From CAYLPJ01 sp964385465 (GTDB lineage: Bacteria; Planctomycetota; Phycisphaerae; SM23-33), in NCBI GenBank assembly GCA_964385465.1, contig CAYLPJ010000020.1, positions 26,967 through 90,966 on the forward strand: DNA of 64,000 nucleotides. Direction: 5' to 3'. Every line of letters starts with the position of its first letter. Position 1 is the first letter of the stretch. Made by a program: the position numbers and the translations under genes. Below the pieces are notes generated by a model. The model was not told the DNA's origin and did no database searches. It saw nothing but the letters and a program-made list of their open reading frames with translations. Below are positions 40,101 through 46,226 of the stretch, one piece after another.

Positions 40101-41778
40101 CTCGCTGAGCGTCCAGCCGGGCGCGACGATGACCCTCGCGGCCGGGGCGGACGTCGACGCGACGTCGGTGGCCCTGGGCGGCGACGTATCGATCCCGGCC
40201 GGGCGGCTGGGCACGCCCGACCTGGACGTGCCCGCCGGCTCGACGGTGGGCGTCTCCGGCGGCACGCTGGACGTGCCGGGGACCGTGACCGTGCAGGTTG
40301 ACGGCACGATGGAACTGACCGACGGTGAGGCCCTCGGCGGGCAGATGAAGGTGTTCGGCACGGCCCGCGTGGCGGGCGGCTCGCCGCAGTTCGATGCCAA
40401 CGTGCAGGCCAGCGGCACGCTGGAGTTCACCGGCAGCGGCACGTTCGAGGACATGGGCATCGCCAACGCCGGCACGGTGGCGGTGCGGAGCGGCAATACG
40501 GTCGATCTCGGCGACACCGTGATCACCGGCGCCGTCTCATCCGTGCCGCAAGACGACGGGCTGGAGGCCCGCTTCCGCTTCAACGGGACCTTCGATGACA
40601 CGTCCGGCAACGAGCGGGACGGCATCGAATCCGGCGGGACGATCGAGTTCGCCTCCGGCCCCGAGGGCCTCGGCCAGGCGGGCGACTTCGACGGCAGCGG
40701 CGAGCACCTGGAGCTGACAGGCTACCAGGGCGTCGCCGGCGCGACGCCGCGGACCATGTCGGCCTGGATCAAGACGACCGGCAACGACGTCGCCATCATG
40801 GGCTGGGGCAACAACCAGTCCGGCGGCGACAAGTGGGTCTGGCGGACCCAGACCGGAAACAACGGAGCCGACGGCGGGCTGCGGCTGGAGGTGCATAACG
40901 GCTACACGATCGGGACGACCGACCTGCGGGACGATCAGTGGCACCACGTGGTGGCGGTCTTCCCCGACGGCGGGACCAACGTAGACGACATCATCCTGTT
41001 CGTCGACGGCCAGGACGACGGCCGGTCGGGCCTGAACGACGTGGCCATCAACACCAACACCGTCCGGGACGTGTGGATCGGCAACGACCCGATAGACAAC
41101 GACCGCGGCTGGGACGGCTTGCTCGACGAGGTGATGATCTGGGACGTCGCCCTGACCCCCGCCGAGGTCCTCGCGCTGTACCAGTGGCGGCCAAGCGCAT
41201 CGCAGGTGGTCGTCGAGGACGGCTCGACCCTTCGGGCCGGCGGGTTCACGGGTGCCGGCACGGTCACCGTGGCCGGGACGCTGGAACTGGGCGACGCCGA
41301 CAGCACGACGGATCTGCTGACGCTCGACGCCAACGGCCTGCTGAAGGTCGGCGAGGGCGACGTGACCGTCGGCGACGGCGTGCTGGCGGACCTCTGGGAT
41401 GAGATCGCCGAGGGCTACGGCACGGGCGCGTGGGACGGTGCGACGGGCATCTCCAGCGACCTGGCGGCGGCGAATCCGGAGCTGACCATCGGCATCGCCG
41501 AGGACGCCAACGGCGTGACCTTCGGGCTGACCATCCTGGGCGACATGAACTTCGACCAGGAGGTCGACCGCGACGACCTGGCGCTGCTGGAGGCCGGGGC
41601 CCTCACCGCCGACGTCAACTTCGACGGGTCGGTGGACTACCTCGACTACATCAGCTACAAGCGCAACTACGGCCTGACGACCGACGACGTGGCCGTCCCC
41701 GAGCCGACGACGCTGGCCCTGCTGGCCGTCGGGCTCGGCGGCGTGGCCCTCCGTCGCCGCCGCCGCAAGGCCGCGTAA
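25105..41778 (+). CDS. Giant beta-strand-repeat/LamG surface protein, PEP-CTERM
   Basis: 5557 residues. The start has AGGGAGA upstream and a signal peptide (MIQHRRIPLTLAAMALTVLS, cleaved after GGAFGA). Most of the chain is autotransporter-associated beta-strand repeat: TKRGPGTVELA, EKVGAGTLTLDADNSFSGG, TKLGLGTLLLSGDN, VKAGPGELRATD. Inserted are LamG/concanavalin-like domains near residues 394-640, 790-1005, 4213-4425, 4650-4880 and 5152-5362, and PA14-like domains near 2370-2550 and 2700-2855. A dockerin-like Ca2+ segment (GDMNFDQEVDRDDL, ADVNFDGSVDYLDY) precedes the sorting tail VPEPTTLALLAVGLGGVALR plus Arg cluster. That tail means exosortase-dependent export to the surface or matrix. It probably binds or displays polysaccharide; the exosortase is not in the window. 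Confidence 0.93.
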   Translation: MIQHRRIPLTLAAMALTVLSLAAGGAFGANATWSGNATDANWLAPNNWSPVGAPAGDTFAIFDANTARMSPDLLGQVSAIDGLQFSGSADGYDIVNGTLGIGAGGLWQLGSGTNTISAAVSGSDIEVNVSDGRLVLAGDNSGITGVSDAYLTGGVLELVDANALGEAYVNFTAAGAELALTAASGGYGNVVLVDADATIRNTGADAAMGDMSIGEFGAVTLTTEGNIGGAQVTIWDGSGVDANGGFSATGKMSLKDGAALTVAGASTAGSMELGDNAVLHANADVTVAGQVTLSTPGEGLVTVNTAAATRTKLGQLADGTNSVTLVKGGAGTLELTGPSATDDAAATTIEVDDGVLQATSLNGESSLAGADVVLDGGSMTVTVAETTLVVPIGAAAYWSFDGPTDGDLRFDDSGQGQDAQTEGDPTASTDGVRGGAALLDGTDGFVNFPEGDNNGPSDHWDDGGLATRSFAGWIRQTDLAGGGQDGRQLIWEEGGTGNGIAIMSDNGTIVARVMNNNGPQLDGGEPKGEWSDLYTDAALSEDEWHHVAAVLDGGVWSLYVDGELADFETNVLPSANPAGTINSHTGGPSLGSYGGSNSSLDVGPDGTGQFPIGGLVGYMDEVSLYTTALTPQAIETMYSGVAGTGQFAASDVSVQQSTTIEALSAVGPARALFGSLDIADGVELTLDGFVAFTDTTAADTATIITPAETISSLGAMTLPAGGLLTKRGPGTVELAPTAAGNMPATASVRIEEGAVRASAAEDGDSLGDATVTLDGGRLSVQAYAEVPDADAYYSFDSVGGTYGLGTDDSGNGYDGDVVNAGTGATLTMDAYRGGAMALDGTGGIVNLDDIVGHNSGADFFHQQADNRAVTMWIKPTDLDGNQVIFDEGGGTKGLTVLSSDGGLVALMSNNGTHDSLITGATLTAGEYQHLAFMLEDQVMKLYLNGELVGSLGARTFEGGHSDQPGLGIIQSQSAVNNFSQYGDLTGVKGVLDEARIWEDSLTQAQLSTLLNLGGSVPEWNSPVEVLSDSEFEILGIGGVVPMDTLTLRDGSYLTVLGEGGSEVRFTQTILDPNGAADTGLHVEDGVIVYAGGFDAGADAVLFRKNGQGTLVFDQAAIRDANATVEAMEGKIVVVTGLESPLPNAAFNLDGAELVYTSKTGGDVTVDRDLGLAGSSGISAYRNGSGMPGPATVSFAGDMTIPDANSLTLTASDAYTLWMSGRIDGNGNLVAAGDATVRLADMAQGGSTTKTGSGTLQIDGVVTNTSGIDVQAGTLEAREAVIIPSADVTVSGGTLLAGDALDANAVAASAGALTVEGTLTATSLDASGATVLLNGDTQVQDAVQVTGGSLIASGNLDANDLVVAGGNFSTADGIEVVAETAAFTSGSATFGPGAIVDVISADFGIQMDLSNTDLTIDDANVTAGLLIGGDVDGAQRWTVRPGGNLSASGAGAVQDANVTLLGGRLSVQGDGEADLGGIVNARDGSIISVGASGPAAAVEGTLTLDALSIAGPNGLTVDLQTDGGYAAAFDATTVDANGFETIVDLNGTDTNFGATAILNEEALTVNAAGATARFGALTGGFNALITVNGGTTVLGDSTAWSGLVDVMGGTLAVEDPISGYDNIFVDGLTDVTSDAAVDLAAVETRNLRLADDMAGSIGPRGLDPNTFDNVPLLGDLILASSIDASFRQTDNAGGTQTMQLGSGAGIYAEAEGVTFAAPLELLGMVTFGLASDGEDFAVTGAIAGTGGIEKVGAGTLTLDADNSFSGGVDIAAGTLVMADANALGESGNAVYLQDGAALVVDAAGADFSGRYGLTMGDATLRMQAGNADLADVTVPAGGTLVLADAMAGSTAPTAALAGTTEIATAALDAGYELGLSGTIEAAADAAVPSFTDLADTTFDVGDGATLSFTGDEVLDANWTWTVDGGTAAFTGDLTGGRDLTKLGLGTLLLSGDNDLASLTLGASPGGTVIAGDANAAPDSVVINAGSLYTVQAENHDYAEVDVAASTGVVGLSLANNQNIDFTGSTNLTLGAAQDANFTGTLQPGTEGYRFGGGEGMLTLAANQPDVGGPTDMIFGWDPTADPNNNAAGTGRARIAVAQGVTGDVDVWMPVQFTAADALAGAGSVTVHEGGSIDLAGSGAALTFTMAGGGVANTGGTLTAADTATLFPSGDYVLGSDFDGTTTIDSNALDRTDANTIKVGRDTVALNGTNAYAGGITDVRAGTLEVAQLPAIGATTDLRIAAGATFDLQTGGTYAGKVTLGGTLAAQDDLTIEPNGMPGVVLASDSGAIAPAIDQTVTVNAPVTDLGASRTMIVNGAGTVSLADPCSSLVAGSRIRVDSGVLSAVNNATQDSLGDAEVVLNGGTLEVDGLNRVIQPGLNASLFTGQGNNNNMVLAGAMYEEETGRIFIGDKGVLQLNPTTSAVETGPINYYNNFGTLYTEQGTGWRGDQFISAWSGLFTTPEDADGGYRFRWQNDDVGQVYVDINDDGIFQASEGRSSPTGHGGDVTLTLEGDRTYSIIMMSREQGGGESANFFVTPPGGSEFRVNPGADPDMWTYATITGTRNFGNDVTVTADSTLRMTTSGWADFGGLTVEGGRTLTVDGAPTFTSTVLNGDPGRTVTFDTVTAKRATTLGPVDGGAAVNLVKAGPGELRATDLDNDFAAGSALDVQGGRATVAAGIAGNSIDDMPVTLSGGELFVEAVQHEADVPGLVAGTLSGHMANGPNPENLGVRLGPDGALRINGAGSGQTADNPQSPWLAIGPDNTTLIYTGEVYLTGPTSFAEAIDDNTRVVIDGTTVMDVGTWDSVGTGTYTPAEPGWYDIEIRFSNGSGGYGYYDGFDEWVGQTHGFGMKRDGTAGIDPDTYFYPEDLGNGLLFRSTAMVTPEFVELAGDVDLTADSAVNGEVSVLTGALTAADGVTLDVMADADAPEQFVRFESTDLAGDLTVDATGTMYAGAYTEAAGGSTITKLGGGYLTFDELDVTPADANTDITVRDGRVNVLLDGSVDPNFGALPGAAFVIDGGGIVLSGATADSNDVIFDNEVTITSAGGSFAARAQTDRATEGSVTAVRPNDLTVPYGATLTVRAEGEHVLRIDGAVKGNGNLNMTGDSLVVVNDEQYVGETTVNGTGTLRFNDMLNATSGVTVNSGMLEANAPVDLAGGILVNGGTFQANEVLSANSLTVERPGTFTGLGEVDLPLAVLRGTVGFDANAAVNDAQVLGGVTTVTGDLLDANMLTVTGGRLDAVGQIQADTFTLDDAGVLSSQSPNALALLPPITAAGTNEGSWVTFGVAQNAATLPKVTVAPLSLIDGDTSGLRIVGAGHADEPNANVVLQDGAVFAGSAEPNENDIPAGLTLYAPVYGGDASDGRIISVNADPDANVTTDIYDGVAYGVWSRVEHDVAGAMKEFRGTVNDLSGEGIVIHTGNQEDIYIDSDAAFNTNNTVTGVLVIGGGEFRLESRKGQDGAPSGTYELLTRQGTESQINDRLLTLGNNAVDNGKTVVISNGQAGFVSQTALKPDGTLVIEDGGMLMLDDDNDREQRGTIVVRDGGFVRTSNGNRMNNGVTFEWNAGASLVWMYETMNPDGHNWPQGVEGIIFIQDREHHDRFDPAHPLRMGAGSYLINRAWGNGRLNNGGGLAVPSSADANDWVGIAATNGKTFKLEDQVDMRLPGDPTEAMTLRVGNVEAMTTVGGSGNADRLVRQMDGRVWLRSVMIGGDVEVVNGSFDVELKSDSFNDTIDGIDSSFIIDDLILRNDADFTYMTVHKTFSANDVYGWDEADMTFNWSGNINGDPNERSIKGSIYWRGDHFRIQNNASRFQELLTATDPNEWLAETFVLGGASRATFPVFDTGRELAPTGANSVIWRQPVIVEASEPDWESNFGLSFDRASGSEVIPLYLSDVTLEEGAVLSLWNRSQNVETTVNLTLDGNAAVSDRSTGDDWAQSFPIDNVVSTGGDRMLQIGETGQDPFDATFLGQIGDANGGVSLHLVNGTLTNRSAAEFTYVPAVWMTGGQFTVRRDANAALATPIRVLGDAGTVHLTYDSNAAHTDRDLTLGPVTFDAADSRLTVTADNDYSGQFASTAVTANNSGELRAAAGATVSPGPVSIASGATMEFTAEPGSALEVTDLSGPADSTVVVGPTDGSLINTAPVRFHGDATGFLGETTIAEAGRMDLTPDANATYVYNGGDISNTGTITARSGRTEMANAVIRGVTVTGPSEVGLRIHYGFDDANDLGLDDVGGLNGVPAGTPGWTPTGVVGGAMLVEGSDGEADGIIDLGGGDDFLNDNNLPNGTQDRVISVWVKQDDPTGQQVIFDEGGNTNGLTLIADGGTIKARAKEGGDQANLSAALPADANWHNLIYYFDNGDFRLYIDGEVADSTTTNANLADGIAGHSDQGGVGLADNDTSFQTDGPPGFRGAIDEVHVYDMALSDVGVLRLAHPSVDLGRVNVDANAELAVKGVSDLYRVTVSDGGRLELGDAASSAAGLTIDAGGVLDVGTAGTLATEELTLAGTLGGASSPVNVQQLTVSGPGAAVALGSGVLTVDTFDVQGDLTASSPVTVQTALPIGAGRTVEITSGGRLDGPGVTVDGTLRLAGGGGDFDATVSSSGQMVFDGDGTFAATTTIHSDGTLHAVSGTTDLSGTVLTSTLPAELSTDGLAAWYSFDDPNDLGKDSWGGYDLASSGGEYAPDGAVGGALDTTSDGRNHDIGTDDLYENAFTQRTYAAWFYQTATTNNDQVFFEQGGDTNGAGIMFHGDTLVARIMDQANKNLDPGAGVYPEHSDLEAPGVGGAWHHMVVTLDENPDANGGIFSLYIDGILTDQDANALPLNQGELLSHGDDGAMGKQSGSSAFGGDWGIYESSLTNFRGLMDEFYVYTRALSADEAAGLMGVGQGNLLVDEGATMKVAGFTDYDQVTVGGRLELGAAASAGNRLTVDANGVLDLGAGGSADFNLGSVGGTVTGSAVDLAVGNLVVDGPAPSFAMGAGRLTADSLTGVSSFSIANPATIGSLSVQPGATMTLAAGADVDATSVALGGDVSIPAGRLGTPDLDVPAGSTVGVSGGTLDVPGTVTVQVDGTMELTDGEALGGQMKVFGTARVAGGSPQFDANVQASGTLEFTGSGTFEDMGIANAGTVAVRSGNTVDLGDTVITGAVSSVPQDDGLEARFRFNGTFDDTSGNERDGIESGGTIEFASGPEGLGQAGDFDGSGEHLELTGYQGVAGATPRTMSAWIKTTGNDVAIMGWGNNQSGGDKWVWRTQTGNNGADGGLRLEVHNGYTIGTTDLRDDQWHHVVAVFPDGGTNVDDIILFVDGQDDGRSGLNDVAINTNTVRDVWIGNDPIDNDRGWDGLLDEVMIWDVALTPAEVLALYQWRPSASQVVVEDGSTLRAGGFTGAGTVTVAGTLELGDADSTTDLLTLDANGLLKVGEGDVTVGDGVLADLWDEIAEGYGTGAWDGATGISSDLAAANPELTIGIAEDANGVTFGLTILGDMNFDQEVDRDDLALLEAGALTADVNFDGSVDYLDYISYKRNYGLTTDDVAVPEPTTLALLAVGLGGVALRRRRRKAA
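37650..41380 (+). repeat. Three C-terminal LamG-plus-linker modules in the giant protein
   Basis: Each module has a lead-in (GTITARSGRTEMANAVIRG; GTLHAVSGTTDLSGTVLTS; GTVAVRSGNTVDLGDTVITG), a LamG domain, then a shared linker (VSDLYRVTVSDGGRLELGDA; FTDYDQVTVGGRLELGAAA; FTGAGTVTVAGTLELGDADS) and LT.DA.G.L..G. Approximate extents are 37650-38935, 38960-40450 and 40460-41380. The similarity is at protein level, so the duplications are old. Confidence 0.7.
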
Positions 41779-41837
41779 CGGCCCGGCAACAACCGGACGC
41801 TGACAGACCGGGCCGTCGGCACACGCCGGCGGCCCGG
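41779..41837. terminator. Strong hairpin terminator region between convergent genes
   Basis: CCGGGCCGTCGGC (41808-41820), loop ACAC, GCCGGCGGCCCGG (41825-41837): a 13-bp stem with a single G-U wobble. An upstream CGGCCCGG at 41779-41786, right after the giant gene's stop, can pair with 41808-41815 as an alternative fold. No T-run is present. The position between convergent stops at 41778 and 41899 suits bidirectional termination. Confidence 0.55.
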
Positions 41838-41898
41838 CTGCACGCGCGGGGGGCTGCTCTGAGGGCGGAGCGAACCCGATGTGACGCAGCCGGAACGC

Positions 41899-43662
41899 CT
41901 AGTTCGGGCGTAGCGGAGGCGGCCCGGGATCCGGGCGCCCACCGGGCAGGCCCAGCTTGCGGCGGACCGCGGCGTCCTTCTTGCGTGCCGCACGCTCACG
42001 CCGCTCCTTCAACTCCCGGGCGGTCACGGGCTTCGGGATGCTGACGTATACCCCCGAGCCCACGCGGCGCACGGTCAACCCCTCGCCGGCGACGACGTCC
42101 GCGAACGCCCCTTCCACCATGCCCACCGCGCGGACGATGCCGTAATCGCCGTGCTTGAGGCCGTCCTCGGCCTCGACGACGAGCCGCCCGCCCAGCCTGG
42201 CGTTGCCCTCGACGACCACGGCCGCCGAGCGCCCGATCCCACGCGGGGACTTGCGATGCAGGCGGACGCGAAGCTCGCAGCCGTCGGCGAATCGCGCATG
42301 CCAGCGGACGTGCAGGCGGCTCTCGCCGAGATCGAGTCGGTAGCCCTTGCCCAGCAGAAGCCCGGTGCACGTCCGGTTGGCGGGCACGGTCACCGCCCCG
42401 CCGGGGCCGTCGAAGACGGCGCGGGAGCCGGCCTGCCACGCGACGGCCTTGCCGTCTCGCAGCCATCGTGTTCCCTCGCCGTCCCATGCCCCGTCGCCGC
42501 CGGACCAGCGCAGCGCCGGCGGCGGGCCCGCGTCGACGAAGTCCTTCAGGATCGGCGGCGGGTAGAACCGCTCGGCTGCCGGCTTTCCGGCCGTGGGGTC
42601 CGGGTGGGACCACGGCCGGCGCCGGTGGTAGTCCCGGATCGCCTCGGCCATGGCCCGGTCCGGGGCCCAGAACGCCAGGCGCTTGTCGCCGGCGTACTCG
42701 TCGTACGGTGCCGGCTTGTGTGTGGGGTTCTTGATGTCCGCGTCGTACAGCCAGCCGTCGCGGGCGGTGAGCGGGACGCAGCGGACCTCCGTCCTGCCGT
42801 CGGGCGCCGCGTCGGGGATACGCGCGGCCGCGAGGCTGTGGATGTACTGAACGAACAGGTCGGTCATGTCGTCGTTCCAGGTCGTGTGCTTGCCGCCGCG
42901 GTGGACGACGAGGGACCAGAGGTTGTCCTCGTGCTTTCGGCGGCGGTCGAGCATCTGCATGCGGGTCATGACCCACTGGGTCTGGTTGCGGGTCTCGCCG
43001 TCCTCGCCGGTGGTGGCGTAGCGGGACCGCAGCCCGCGCCCGAGGTCTCCGCCTTCGGGCCCGTACTCCTCGAATTCGCCGCTGAAGTGGATCAGGGGCA
43101 CGCCGCGGAGGCTGCGGTTGAAGTCCTCGATGGCATGGTGGAAGTTGCCGCTCTTGATCATCACCACGCCGATAACGCGGTGGGGCTTCCAATAGGCGAC
43201 GTTCCGGCAGAACAGCCCCGCGGCGGAGTGGCCGGCGGTGAGCATGGGCGCGAACGCCACCTCCGGGTGGCCGCTCTCGGCCGCCAGGCGGGCCAGGGCC
43301 TTCTCGATGTACGTATGCCCCACCTTGATGATCGATGCGCCCAGCGGGTAGAAGACGATCCCCATCCCCTCGCCTGCGAGGGCTTTGCGGACCCGAGGGT
43401 CGGTGGCGAGCTTCTTCTCGATCATTACGTTGCCCGGGTAGTACAGTCCGCGGACCTTGCCGACCCCGTCGGGCAGCCAGAGGCAGGCCGGCACGGGCGG
43501 GCGCGGCTTGCCCCGTCTCGGCGGGACCGGCATCTCCAGGACGACGGTCCAGTCTTCCTTGCGGACGGCGTTCCGCTTGGACGCCGCCTCGGCCGCCCCG
43601 GCGGCCGCCAGCATTGCCACCAGCATCCCCGCGATCGACGCACTTCGTCCCGTTGCGCGCAT
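41899..43662 (-). CDS. Secreted alpha/beta-hydrolase (esterase-like)
   Basis: 587 residues; signal peptide 1-27 (SIAGMLVAMLAAAGAAEA). The hydrolase half (30-300) has the nucleophile elbow GHSAAGLF, a likely acid in the SGEFEEYGPEGG region and a likely catalytic His in HRGGKHTTWNDDM. The remaining 280 residues are beta-rich (FYPPPILKDFVDAGPP; GLKHGDYGIVRAVGMVEG) and may bind carbohydrate, with a basic C-terminal tail. It probably removes ester substituents from a polysaccharide or acts as an acetyl/feruloyl-type esterase; this is inference from fold and context. It is the last gene of the six-gene secreted operon, 27 bases after the beta-propeller gene. Confidence 0.8.
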   Translation of the reverse strand: MRATGRSASIAGMLVAMLAAAGAAEAASKRNAVRKEDWTVVLEMPVPPRRGKPRPPVPACLWLPDGVGKVRGLYYPGNVMIEKKLATDPRVRKALAGEGMGIVFYPLGASIIKVGHTYIEKALARLAAESGHPEVAFAPMLTAGHSAAGLFCRNVAYWKPHRVIGVVMIKSGNFHHAIEDFNRSLRGVPLIHFSGEFEEYGPEGGDLGRGLRSRYATTGEDGETRNQTQWVMTRMQMLDRRRKHEDNLWSLVVHRGGKHTTWNDDMTDLFVQYIHSLAAARIPDAAPDGRTEVRCVPLTARDGWLYDADIKNPTHKPAPYDEYAGDKRLAFWAPDRAMAEAIRDYHRRRPWSHPDPTAGKPAAERFYPPPILKDFVDAGPPPALRWSGGDGAWDGEGTRWLRDGKAVAWQAGSRAVFDGPGGAVTVPANRTCTGLLLGKGYRLDLGESRLHVRWHARFADGCELRVRLHRKSPRGIGRSAAVVVEGNARLGGRLVVEAEDGLKHGDYGIVRAVGMVEGAFADVVAGEGLTVRRVGSGVYVSIPKPVTARELKERRERAARKKDAAVRRKLGLPGGRPDPGPPPLRPN

Positions 43663-43689
43663 GGGCGTTGCTCCCTGTTGAGGTGACGG

Positions 43690-46194
43690 CTACTCGAGGG
43701 TACCGGGCACGTCGGGGGCCTTCGGCTTCTGCGCCGAGTAGTCCACGTCCGACGACGCCGAGAAGGTGAACTTCACGTCGATCCGTTCGTTCGCCAGCGG
43801 GCCGGTCAGGCCGATCTCCCCGCCGGTGACGGCGAAGCGGACGACGAGCATCGCCATGTTCGGCCGCGTGCCCGGCCGGGAGGTGTCCGTGCGCTTGGGC
43901 ACGCGGAATTGCGCCGAGCAGTCGGCGTCGCGGACGTCGACGGTTCGGGGCCCGACGGTGAGCCTCCCGGAGACGGTGCAGCGGGCCCGCGGGTAGTGGT
44001 GGGCTCCGCGGCGGGCGACTTGGTCCTCCCGCTGCCAGGGGCCCATCGCGTCGAGCGCGAGCAGGACCTTGTTGTCCAGTTCGGCCACGCGGCGGGGGCG
44101 GCCCTTGCGGTCGGTGGCCTGGCGGACGGTGAAGGACACCAACTCGCCGCAGACGCGCTGGCCCTGGAGGCCTTCTTCCTGGAGGACGGTGGGGCAGTCG
44201 AGCGTGACGTCGCAGGCGGCGTCGCGCCGGCTGTAGACGAACCGTCCTCCGCGGCGTGCCCGGCCGGCGTAGAAGCTCGGCCACATCGCCTCGGGCGCGT
44301 CGCGGAAGGTGGCCTTGACGGTGACGTACCGTTCCGTGCCGAGCTCGAAGACCTGCCCTTCCCCGGGCCAGGCCAGCGGCGGGCCGTCGTACGGCCTGGG
44401 CTTGCGGGGGCGGGGCTTTGGCGGGGCGTACCGGGGCCACGGCTCGGCGGCGGTCAGGTCCAGCAGCACCGCGTAGCCGTCCATCAGCCCGCCGCCGAAG
44501 GCCCCCTGGACCGGGCGGACCAGCGGCGGGGCGAAGGTGCGGCCCTCGTGGGTCTCTTCGGGCACGGCGCCGGTCAGGCACAGCAGCATCACTCGACCGC
44601 CGGCCCGCCCGGAGGCGAAGCCCCAGCCGTCGACCATGTCGTTGCAGCCTCCGGCGGCCAGGCGGGTTCCGCAGGCGGGCACCGGCGAAAAGAACCGGTA
44701 GCCGGTCAGGTTCGGATCGGTCACGGCCAGGCTGACGCCCGCGCCTTCGCCGCACAGGGCGTTGGGCATGGCTACGGTGCGCGTACGGGCCAGCCACACG
44801 ATCGAGCCGTCGGCCGCGCAGGCCAGGTCCATGATCAGGTAGGCGTCCGTCCTCGTCGAGGCCAGCACGTTGTGGTCCGGGCCCATCTTGATGACGCTGA
44901 CGCACGTGGACATCGGGCGGTGGCCGAGGCGGTTGGGCACGAACCGCTCGATGTCGTAGGGATAGCGGAACATCACGTTGTTGCCCCCGTGGCTCCACGT
45001 GGAGACCACCAGGTTGCCCCGATGGTCGTAGGCGCACTTCCGCACGGCGGAGTCGGCCACCAGCCGGAGGGCGTCGACGCCCACGAAGGGCCCGCGCCAG
45101 GCGTAGAGGTGCTTGTGCGTTCTGTCGTCGGGGTCGTATACGTACAGGCGCGGGTTGCGGTAGGGTTCGCGCCCGGTGGGGCTCATCCAGTCGCCGACGC
45201 GGACGAACCGCCCGTCGGCGGGGTTGACGTCCAGCCCGCTGACGACGCGGGTGTTTCGGATCGACGCCGCCCGCAGCAGCTTGCCTTGCGGCGTGTAGGT
45301 CCGCAGGCCGGGCCCATGGAGGGAGATCGACCCGTCATCCAGCACCCGCAGCACGGGGCCGATGCTCCAGCCGCGGATGTCGCGGAGCCACTCCACCCGC
45401 GAGAGGTCGCCGCTGAGCCTGGCCAGGTACGTCCGCCGGCAGCCGAAGGTCGAGTCCGTCACGCCCTCGGGGTCGTCGACGGTCTCCGCGGTCACGCGGT
45501 CGCAGAGGTTGGCGATCCGCTCGGTGGCCGAGCCGGCGATGTAGACCGCCCCGTCGTCCCCGATCGCCGCGGCGGTGATCGAGCCCGCCCCGCGTGGCAG
45601 GCGGAGCAGGCGGCGGACGGTCTTGAGGTCGTCGGTGACCACGACGAGGAACCCCGTCGCCTCCGGCTGGAACCAACTGAGCTTGCGGTAGACGGTCTGG
45701 CGCTCGACGGACTCGCCCTCGCGCGCCCACTGCATGCCCCGGGGGATGGATCGCAGGGCCTCGGTGTCGGCCTTCTTGCGCCGCTTGACCTCGCGGGGGT
45801 CGGGGCGCTCGGCCAGCGGGGGCGGCTCGTCGCCGCCCAGCCCGGTGATGGCCTCGACATCGGGGACGGCGACCTCGCCGGTGTCCTTGGCGGCCAGCAG
45901 GCGGAAGGCGGTCACCGCCGGCAGCGGCGGGGCGTCGGCGCCCAGAACCTTCGCCTTGACCCCGCCGAGGGTGAGCTCGGCGTCAAGGCTCACGCCGCAG
46001 AGCAGCAGGTCGCCGCCGGGCAGCATCGCCCCGGCCGAGAGCCACTCCGTGCCGGCCCCGCCGAGGTACGTCGCCGTGACCACCCGGGCCGGGTTGGGGG
46101 ACATCGGCGGACCGTCCGCCCGGACCGGGCGGACGCGCAGGCCGGCGGCGGCCACCGGCAGCAGCACGAGAGCGAACAGCATGCGTCGCGTCAT
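43690..46194 (-). CDS. Secreted beta-propeller (SBBP-like) protein
   Basis: 834 residues; ATG at 46194 gives a signal peptide (MLFALVLLPVAAAGLRVRPV). The start of the mature part, ATYLGGAGTEWLSAGAMLPG, is the hallmark TYLGG.G.....A of SBBP-type propeller repeats, and further blades follow (ITAAAIGDDGAVYIAGSA; CAYDHRGNLVVSTWSHGG; GFASGRAGGRVMLLCLTG). A C-terminal beta-sandwich (about 560-800; MWPSFYAGRARRGGRFVYSR) adds a possible binding domain. No catalytic motif was seen. The Shine-Dalgarno is weak, consistent with coupling to the heparinase gene 32 bases upstream. It shares the propeller opening with the first gene of the same operon (54208-55605). Confidence 0.78.
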   Translation of the reverse strand: MTRRMLFALVLLPVAAAGLRVRPVRADGPPMSPNPARVVTATYLGGAGTEWLSAGAMLPGGDLLLCGVSLDAELTLGGVKAKVLGADAPPLPAVTAFRLLAAKDTGEVAVPDVEAITGLGGDEPPPLAERPDPREVKRRKKADTEALRSIPRGMQWAREGESVERQTVYRKLSWFQPEATGFLVVVTDDLKTVRRLLRLPRGAGSITAAAIGDDGAVYIAGSATERIANLCDRVTAETVDDPEGVTDSTFGCRRTYLARLSGDLSRVEWLRDIRGWSIGPVLRVLDDGSISLHGPGLRTYTPQGKLLRAASIRNTRVVSGLDVNPADGRFVRVGDWMSPTGREPYRNPRLYVYDPDDRTHKHLYAWRGPFVGVDALRLVADSAVRKCAYDHRGNLVVSTWSHGGNNVMFRYPYDIERFVPNRLGHRPMSTCVSVIKMGPDHNVLASTRTDAYLIMDLACAADGSIVWLARTRTVAMPNALCGEGAGVSLAVTDPNLTGYRFFSPVPACGTRLAAGGCNDMVDGWGFASGRAGGRVMLLCLTGAVPEETHEGRTFAPPLVRPVQGAFGGGLMDGYAVLLDLTAAEPWPRYAPPKPRPRKPRPYDGPPLAWPGEGQVFELGTERYVTVKATFRDAPEAMWPSFYAGRARRGGRFVYSRRDAACDVTLDCPTVLQEEGLQGQRVCGELVSFTVRQATDRKGRPRRVAELDNKVLLALDAMGPWQREDQVARRGAHHYPRARCTVSGRLTVGPRTVDVRDADCSAQFRVPKRTDTSRPGTRPNMAMLVVRFAVTGGEIGLTGPLANERIDVKFTFSASSDVDYSAQKPKAPDVPGTLE

Positions 46195-46226
46195 GTCGGC
46201 ACCATCGCTGGAGATACTGTGAAGCG

